Of a DNA stretch of 7,792 nucleotides, positions 4,326-7,792 are shown in pieces (position 1 is the first letter of the stretch; each line of letters begins with the position of its first letter). The notes beneath the pieces are model-generated. The model ran no database searches. It was not told the DNA's origin and saw only the letters and a program-made list of their open reading frames with translations. This DNA comes from Parcubacteria group bacterium GW2011_GWA2_45_30. Its GTDB lineage: Bacteria; Patescibacteriota; Minisyncoccia; Sungbacterales; HO2-52-23. The stretch is taken from positions 24,573 to 32,364 of the forward strand of contig LCKU01000008.1 in assembly GCA_001001625.1 (NCBI GenBank), in the 5' to 3' direction. Both the position numbers and the translations under genes were made by a program.

Positions 4326-6341
4326 CTAACCTTTTTTCAATATTTTCAAAAATACTTCCGGCGGGATTTCAACCGCGCCCTCTCCGCGATCCTTCAATTT
4401 TTTCTTGCCCTTCTGCTGTTTTTTCCAGAGTTTCATTTTGCGCGTACGGTCCCCGCCATATAAATATCCGGTTACGTCTTTTTTCAATGCCGGAACGGTT
4501 TCGCGCGCAATTATCCGGCCCTCAACCTCGGCCTGCAGCGCCACCAGGAAAAGCGCCCGCGGCATAAGATCTTTCAAGCGCAGTAAAACAGCCCGCCCCT
4601 CCCTTTCCGCGCGATCCCGCGATATGATCCGGGAAAACGCGGCGACATCTTTTCCGGCAACCAAAATATTAAGCCGCGAGAGATCACCGGTCCTCCAACC
4701 GCTCATTTCATACTCCATGGAAGCATACCCTTGGGTTATACTCTTTAAGTCGTCGTGCAAATTTACTATTATCTCGGCCAGCGGCACCAAAAAATTAAGT
4801 ATAATGCGCCGCGATCCTAAATTTTTTGCCTCCCCGGAAATGGCGCGGTGTTCATGCAAAATTTCCGTGATTTTACCGATGTATTCCGGTGGGGTTACAA
4901 TGGCCAGCGTTGCCCACGGCTCCTCAATGGTATATTTTTCTCTTTCAGACGGAACGGATGATGCGCGAAAAATCATCTCTTCCTTGCCGGCCGCGTACCG
5001 GATACGATAAGCAACCGATGGAGTTGTGACCATGATGCGCAAATTATATTCACGGCGCAATCTCTCCGACACTATTTCCAGATGCAATGTTCCCAAAAAT
5101 CCGCACCGAAATCCCCGGCCCAGCGCCTCGGAGGATTCAACCTCATGCCTAAACGCGGCGTCGTTTAACTTCAACTTCGCCATCGCATCCTTTAATTCAT
5201 CAAAATCATCCGCCTCCTCCGGATAAATGCTCGCCCAGACCATGGGCAACGGCTCCTTGTAACCGGATAATGGTTCTACATTTTTTATTTGAAAATTGGA
5301 TTTTGGAAATTGGAAATTAGTTATGGTGTCTCCGACTTTAACCTTGGCCGGTTCCTTAATGCCGGTTGCAATATATCCGATATCGCCCGCCGAGATTGTA
5401 TCTTGAGAAGAAAGATGGGGAATAAAATACCCGATCTCAAGCGCGTCGGCCTCGGCGCCGGATACTAAAAAATTAATTTTATCGCCCTTGCGTAAAATCC
5501 CTTCCCTAACCCGCACATAAGCAACCACTCCTTTGTATGGGTCAAAATGCGAATCAAATATTAAAGCGCGCAGTATAGTAAAGTTACAAGTTACTGGTAA
5601 CTGATTACTAATTCGCGGTGGCGGAACTTTTTTAATTACCGCTTGCAGTAATTTTTCAACGCCCTCCCCGGTTTTGGCCGATACTTCAAATATATCACCG
5701 GCCTCAACCCCGTTAGAAGTCCGATCCGATTTTATCGGATCGGCAGATGCCTTTAGCATCTGACTTCTAACGGGGCTGATACCCTCGGAGGATAAAAGTT
5801 CTTTAATTTCTTCCCTAGTTTCCTTAACTCGCGCCGTGGGAAGATCAATTTTATTTATGGCCGGAATAATGTAAAGCCCTTCCGCCGCCGCCAAGCGCAA
5901 ATTCGCAATGGTTTGGGCCTGCACCCCCTGGGTTGCATCAACCAGAAGTATCGCGCCCTCCACCGCGGCCAGCGCCCGCGACACCTCATACGAAAAATCA
6001 ACATGTCCCGGAGTATCAATCAGATTCAAAACAAACTTCTGTTTTGAATCTGCAAATTCGAAATCGTTTTGAAATTTTGAATTTAGAATTTTAGATTTGT
6101 TTCGGATTTCGGATTTCGGATTTCGGATTTCATAATTCATTCTAACCGGCGTCATCTTGATAGTAATCCCCTTCTCCCGTTCCAAAGGATTCATATCCAA
6201 ATACTGCTCCCGCATTTCGCGCGCCGGAATTGTTCCGGTAATTTCCAAAAACCTGTCCGCCAAAGTGGATTTCCCGTGGTCAATATGCGCAAGGATGCAA
6301 AAATTGCGGATACTATCAATTGTTTTCTCATTTATAGTCAT
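4326..6341 (-). CDS. lepA: Elongation factor 4 / LepA with four in-frame repeat insertions
   Basis: LepA is a ribosome-associated translational GTPase. Motifs: G1 AHIDHGKS (18-25), G2 EREKGIT (54-60), G3 DTPGH (109-113), G4 NKID (163-166), G5 SAK (221-223); domain II (about 256-340); GFRCGFLGTLHLEI (410-423); and the LepA-specific C-terminal domain with YGGDRTRKMKLWKKQQKGKK (628-647). The protein is 671 aa against about 600 usually. The excess falls at four sites: about 71-101 between the strands before G3, 189-212 between G4 and G5, 244-255 in the linker to domain II, and 341-354 between domains II and III. Each is encoded by a palindrome or 7-bp repeat array, and all GTPase motifs are intact, so the gene is probably functional. 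I chose the ATG at 6341 (AGGA three bases upstream; the protein begins MTINEKTIDSIRNFCILAHI) over the ATG at 6359, which has no ribosome binding site. A 42-bp palindrome lies 55 bp upstream. Confidence 0.96.
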   Translation of the reverse strand: MTINEKTIDSIRNFCILAHIDHGKSTLADRFLEITGTIPAREMREQYLDMNPLEREKGITIKMTPVRMNYEIRNPKSEIRNKSKILNSKFQNDFEFADSKQKFVLNLIDTPGHVDFSYEVSRALAAVEGAILLVDATQGVQAQTIANLRLAAAEGLYIIPAINKIDLPTARVKETREEIKELLSSEGISPVRSQMLKASADPIKSDRTSNGVEAGDIFEVSAKTGEGVEKLLQAVIKKVPPPRISNQLPVTCNFTILRALIFDSHFDPYKGVVAYVRVREGILRKGDKINFLVSGAEADALEIGYFIPHLSSQDTISAGDIGYIATGIKEPAKVKVGDTITNFQFPKSNFQIKNVEPLSGYKEPLPMVWASIYPEEADDFDELKDAMAKLKLNDAAFRHEVESSEALGRGFRCGFLGTLHLEIVSERLRREYNLRIMVTTPSVAYRIRYAAGKEEMIFRASSVPSEREKYTIEEPWATLAIVTPPEYIGKITEILHEHRAISGEAKNLGSRRIILNFLVPLAEIIVNLHDDLKSITQGYASMEYEMSGWRTGDLSRLNILVAGKDVAAFSRIISRDRAEREGRAVLLRLKDLMPRALFLVALQAEVEGRIIARETVPALKKDVTGYLYGGDRTRKMKLWKKQQKGKKKLKDRGEGAVEIPPEVFLKILKKG
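5283..5317. repeat. Degenerate 7-bp tandem array inside lepA (domain II/III linker)
   Basis: In plus-strand sense the units are ttttatt, tgaaaat, tggattt, then tggaaat twice (5304-5310 and 5311-5317). They encode about residues 342-353 (NFQFPKSNFQIK). Typical LepA has a much shorter, different stretch between VGDT and the PL-x-G(Y/F)K motif, so this is added sequence. Confidence 0.75.
5582..5609. repeat. Degenerate 7-bp tandem array inside lepA (G domain/domain II linker)
   Basis: Four consecutive plus-strand units share a common pattern: agttaca (5582-5588), agttact (5589-5595), then ggtaact and gattact to 5609. They encode residues 245-254 (SNQLPVTCNF) between PPPR and LRALIFDS, where LepA normally has only a few Gly/Asp/Pro-rich residues. 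Confidence 0.75.
5708..5775. repeat. 68-bp three-way-junction palindrome inserted in frame in lepA
   Basis: The outer stem CCCCGTTAGAAGTC (5708-5721) pairs perfectly with 5762-5775. Inside are two more perfect hairpins: CGATCCGAT-TTT-ATCGGATCG (5722-5742) and CAGATGC-CTTTA-GCATCTG (5744-5762). It encodes about residues 189-212, including VRSQMLKASADPIKSDRTS, between the G4 NKID and G5 SAK motifs. Ordinary LepA has only a short IG(I/L)-D segment there. It is read through without a stop. Confidence 0.92.
6021..6052. repeat. 12-bp inverted repeat at the edge of a lepA insertion
   Basis: CAGATTCAAAAC (6021-6032) and GTTTTGAATCTG (6041-6052) are perfect inverted repeats with an 8-base loop. The 6021-6032 arm encodes conserved LepA sequence (VLNL, just before IDTPGH); the other arm encodes ADSK at the end of the inserted stretch. 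The inserted side may therefore be an inverted copy of the native side. Confidence 0.65.
6054..6131. repeat. 7-bp tandem array inside lepA (between G2 and G3)
   Basis: On the coding strand the array starts with four exact GAAATCC units (plus-strand ggatttc at 6104-6131). It then decays through units such as ATTCTAA, ATTCAAA and ATTTCAA to about 6054. Because 7 is not a multiple of 3, the protein shows a 7-residue period (EIRNPKS, EIRNKSK). It encodes about residues 71-96, on the hairpin between two G-domain strands. Confidence 0.85.
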
Positions 6342-6395
6342 AATTCCTATGGTCACCATTAAATCATCTAAATTCTCAAGGCCCTTAAATTAATC

Positions 6396-6437
6396 AATAT
6401 GTCAACTATTCAACGGTCGCTGAATAGTTAACATATT
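6396..6437. promoter_or_regulatory. 42-bp near-perfect palindrome, copy 1 (between the PaaX-like gene and lepA)
   Basis: Two 20-base arms match at 18 of 20 positions around a 2-base centre; the left arm is AATATGTCAACTATTCAACG. It lies 18 bp past the stop of the PaaX-like gene and 55 bp before the lepA start. There is no T-run beside it, which argues against a terminator. It is nearly identical to the palindrome at 7037-7078 and probably binds the same protein. Confidence 0.7.
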
Positions 6438-6455
6438 AACTTTTTATCTAAATAT

Positions 6456-7019
6456 CTAAAGAAGGGAGAATTTTTTCTTAAGATGGAGTTCATTATCAAT
6501 ATGCAGAGCTTCGATAAATCGGACGTAACGACGCGCGTCGTAAAGTTCAATCAAAAAATCAATTTCATTGCGACATTCATACGGATGCACGAACACGCTT
6601 TTTTGCAGTTCCCGCAAACCCAATCTACGCAGTTGTATTCTTAAGGTGTCCCGCAATTGCCTCTTTTCTTCCGGAATGTCAAAAAGTATAACCCGCCAAT
6701 GTTTATCCCAACTCTTCTGTACCGGTATTTTCATCTCATCAAATTTATAACGCAAAGCAATTTTCCGCCCCTCCCGATTCAATTCTAACTCTACCGCCCC
6801 GTCCGGCTTAGTCTTAAAACTTATCAAATGCGACTCATACAGCCGATTAATGGCCCTCTGCAGTTTGCGGCGATCAATTTCCTGCCAATCTTTTTTAAGT
6901 GATTTAAACACGCGCCGATAGCGCAAGGGGTTCCCGGAAAAACCCAAAGCCAAACCGCCCAGAAGCAGTAATAACACTTTTTGCGAAGTTTCACCGAATC
7001 CGCCCGGCATATATTTCAA
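6456..7019 (-). CDS. PaaX-like transcriptional regulator with Cas2-like C-terminal domain
   Basis: 187 aa. The N-terminal part (about 10-95) fits a winged helix: QKVLLLLLGGLALG, then RRKLQRAINRLYESHLI (50-66) as the probable recognition region, and ELELNREGRKIALRY (77-91) as the wing. The C-terminal part (about 108-187), HWRVILFDIPEEKRQLRDTL and then LGLRELQKSVFVHPYE, has the ferredoxin-like layout shared by PaaX C-terminal domains and Cas2; Asp114 sits where Cas2 has its metal-binding Asp. PaaX is a repressor of phenylacetate degradation elsewhere; no such pathway is visible here, and relatives in Patescibacteria are often labelled Cas2. With no CRISPR array or cas1, regulation is the better reading. 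The start is TTG at 7019 with GGAGG 6 bases upstream; an ATG at 7010 is the alternative. Matching palindromes on both sides suggest autoregulation. Confidence 0.85.
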   Translation of the reverse strand: MKYMPGGFGETSQKVLLLLLGGLALGFSGNPLRYRRVFKSLKKDWQEIDRRKLQRAINRLYESHLISFKTKPDGAVELELNREGRKIALRYKFDEMKIPVQKSWDKHWRVILFDIPEEKRQLRDTLRIQLRRLGLRELQKSVFVHPYECRNEIDFLIELYDARRYVRFIEALHIDNELHLKKKFSLL

Positions 7020-7046
7020 AATAGCCCTCCGCCCTCAATATGTCAA
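7018..7046 (-). promoter_or_regulatory. Possible promoter overlapping the palindrome before the PaaX-like gene
   Basis: On the minus strand TTGACA (7046-7041) lies inside the palindrome arm and is followed after 17 bp by TATTTT (7023-7018). Transcription would begin near 7011, giving a leaderless message at the ATG at 7010. This conflicts with the TTG start at 7019 and its GGAGG (7030-7026), so only one of the two readings can be right. If it is used, a protein bound to the palindrome would block the -35. Confidence 0.35.
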
Positions 7047-7078
7047 TTATTCAGCGACCGCTGAATAATTGACATATT
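7037..7078. promoter_or_regulatory. 42-bp perfect palindrome, copy 2 (upstream of the PaaX-like gene)
   Basis: AATATGTCAATTATTCAGCG (7037-7056), the 2-base centre AC, then the exact reverse complement (7059-7078). It ends 17 bp before the TTG start of the PaaX-like gene. Perfect symmetry over 20 bp per arm and a second copy after the gene fit an autoregulatory operator. Confidence 0.75.
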
Positions 7079-7147
7079 AGAAAATTATGAAAATTAGGTT
7101 TAAAGATGGCTGTGCTTCAAATTAATTACCAATCTTTGGAGTAAAAT

Positions 7148-7792
7148 TTAATTTCCATTCCAGTCGGACGGCAAAACGCCAAGACGAAAAAATTTGCGGC
7201 GCGCCGAAGAGACAATCGCGCGAATTTCTTCATTACCCCAAAACCAAAGGATCCCGAAATAAACCGCAAATCCAACTGCTCCCGAAATCGCGCCCTGAAG
7301 CAATACCTGAAAAAAAGAAATTAACGGAAGCGAGGCGGAAAAACTCGCCCGCGCCGCATATGTGAAAAAACCGGCTATAAGCGCGGCCGCGGCAATTTGC
7401 CGAAACGGGCGCCAGGACAAAGTATTTTTTATCCCGAATTTTTTACGCGCCTGCGCCGCCAAAACCCGTCCGAGGACAATGACATTCAACCAAATGCCGG
7501 CGGCAAAACCAAACACCAGTCCGAGCACTTCTATATGCGGCAAATCCGGAATCCGGAAAGTCGCAGTAACAAAATCGGTCAATCCAGATGGCTCGGCCAA
7601 AATTCGGCTCGCGCCGTATGCCAAAACCACAGAAATCGTCGATGCCGCAAGATTGATCACGAGCGGCGCCCAAGTGTTTTCCAGCGCGTAAAAACCCCTG
7701 ATAAAAAAAGTGATAAGGCCGCCCGGAATCATGGCCAGCGAGAAAATAGCAAGTGCGGCTGCGGAAAGCCGGGTGTCTTCCCAAGAAAAAAC
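7148..7792 (-). CDS. murJ: Lipid II flippase MurJ, C-terminal part (partial)
   Basis: The frame is open to the window edge, so the start lies beyond 7792; 214 residues and the TAA are present. MurJ (MviN) moves lipid II across the cytoplasmic membrane for peptidoglycan synthesis. The segment DTRLSAAALAIFSLAMIPGG followed by RGFYALENTWAPLVINL matches the MurJ region in which a helix ends in (A/G)-x-YAL-x-(D/N)T-x-(T/A)P before the next helix. Five hydrophobic segments can be placed at about 11-35, 43-64, 87-112, 131-147 and 157-186 of the visible part, fitting the last helices of a 14-helix transporter. The tail is basic (SSARRKFF) and cytoplasmic by charge. It is upstream of the PaaX-like gene on the same strand, separated by 128 bp that hold a palindrome but no clear terminator. 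Confidence 0.9.
   Translation of the reverse strand, partial: VFSWEDTRLSAAALAIFSLAMIPGGLITFFIRGFYALENTWAPLVINLAASTISVVLAYGASRILAEPSGLTDFVTATFRIPDLPHIEVLGLVFGFAAGIWLNVIVLGRVLAAQARKKFGIKNTLSWRPFRQIAAAALIAGFFTYAARASFSASLPLISFFQVLLQGAISGAVGFAVYFGILWFWGNEEIRAIVSSARRKFFRLGVLPSDWNGN

Noticed and set aside
4405..5010. Open frame of 201 codons on the plus strand, antisense to lepA
   Set aside because: It lies wholly inside lepA, whose motifs are unmistakable; the translated product is Ser/Arg-rich with no recognisable domain, as expected for an antisense shadow.
6054..6131. Possible CRISPR-like repeat array near a Cas2-like gene
   Set aside because: The units are 7 bp with no spacers, lie inside lepA coding sequence and decay progressively; this is a simple tandem repeat.
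6396..6437. Rho-independent terminator for the PaaX-like gene
   Set aside because: The hairpin is strong but AT-rich, with no T-run after it on either strand, and a near-copy lies upstream of the gene, where a terminator would not fit.
6456..7019. CRISPR adaptation nuclease Cas2
   Set aside because: The winged-helix N-terminus and 187-residue length fit PaaX-type regulators; Cas2 is usually about 90-100 residues, and no array, cas1 or other cas gene is present.
7023..7147. Additional gene or terminator between murJ and the PaaX-like gene
   Set aside because: Apart from the 42-bp palindrome, only a 4-bp stem (CCAA-TCT-TTGG, near 7130) and AT-rich sequence are visible; no frame of useful length exists.

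Overview
The window looks like chromosomal DNA of a bacterium from the Candidate Phyla Radiation (Patescibacteria), most likely a Parcubacteria-type lineage. This is an inference. It rests on the style of the proteins (a PaaX/Cas2-like regulator of the kind common there, very small membrane proteins, a short FtsB-like protein), on few clear Shine-Dalgarno sites, and on house-keeping genes interrupted in frame by short repeats. No rRNA, tRNA, CRISPR array, transposase or phage gene is visible.

Layout. 1-99 is the last 32 codons of thrS (+), followed by a bidirectional terminator shared with a small unrecognised gene (138-449, -). Divergent from it is miaA (466-1449, +), the tRNA isopentenyltransferase. 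Convergent with miaA is a minus-strand pair: an FtsB/DivIC-like division protein (2183-2530), then a membrane-anchored protein resembling the N-terminal part of SurA-type chaperones (1472-2035). An unusual 97-bp palindromic element separates the pair. Divergent from the FtsB-like gene, across an operator-like palindrome (2588-2614), is a 35-residue membrane protein (2648-2755, +). A 123-bp multi-hairpin element follows, then a glutamate dehydrogenase gene (2963-4258, +) with its own promoter and terminator. The rest is on the minus strand: the 3' part of murJ (7148-7792, cut by the window edge), a PaaX-like repressor with a Cas2-like C-terminal domain (6456-7019) lying between two nearly identical 42-bp palindromes, and lepA (4326-6341).

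The genes are mostly ordinary: translation (thrS, miaA, lepA), cell wall and division (murJ, FtsB-like), and amino-acid/nitrogen metabolism (gdh). They do not form one pathway.

The striking part is what has been inserted into and between them. LepA is about 70 residues longer than the usual ~600. The excess sits at four sites: one perfect 68-bp three-way-junction palindrome and three degenerate 7-bp tandem arrays, all kept in frame and all at predicted surface loops or domain linkers. MiaA carries a perfect 37-bp hairpin in frame, and a fourth heptamer array lies at its 3' end. Two further complex palindromes (2046-2142 and 2756-2878) sit between genes. Together these suggest small non-autonomous repeats that spread through this genome and are tolerated inside essential genes, comparable in behaviour to Rickettsia palindromic elements. 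The second notable signal is the pair of matching palindromes around the PaaX/Cas2-like gene, which looks like an autoregulatory operator plus a second target in front of lepA.
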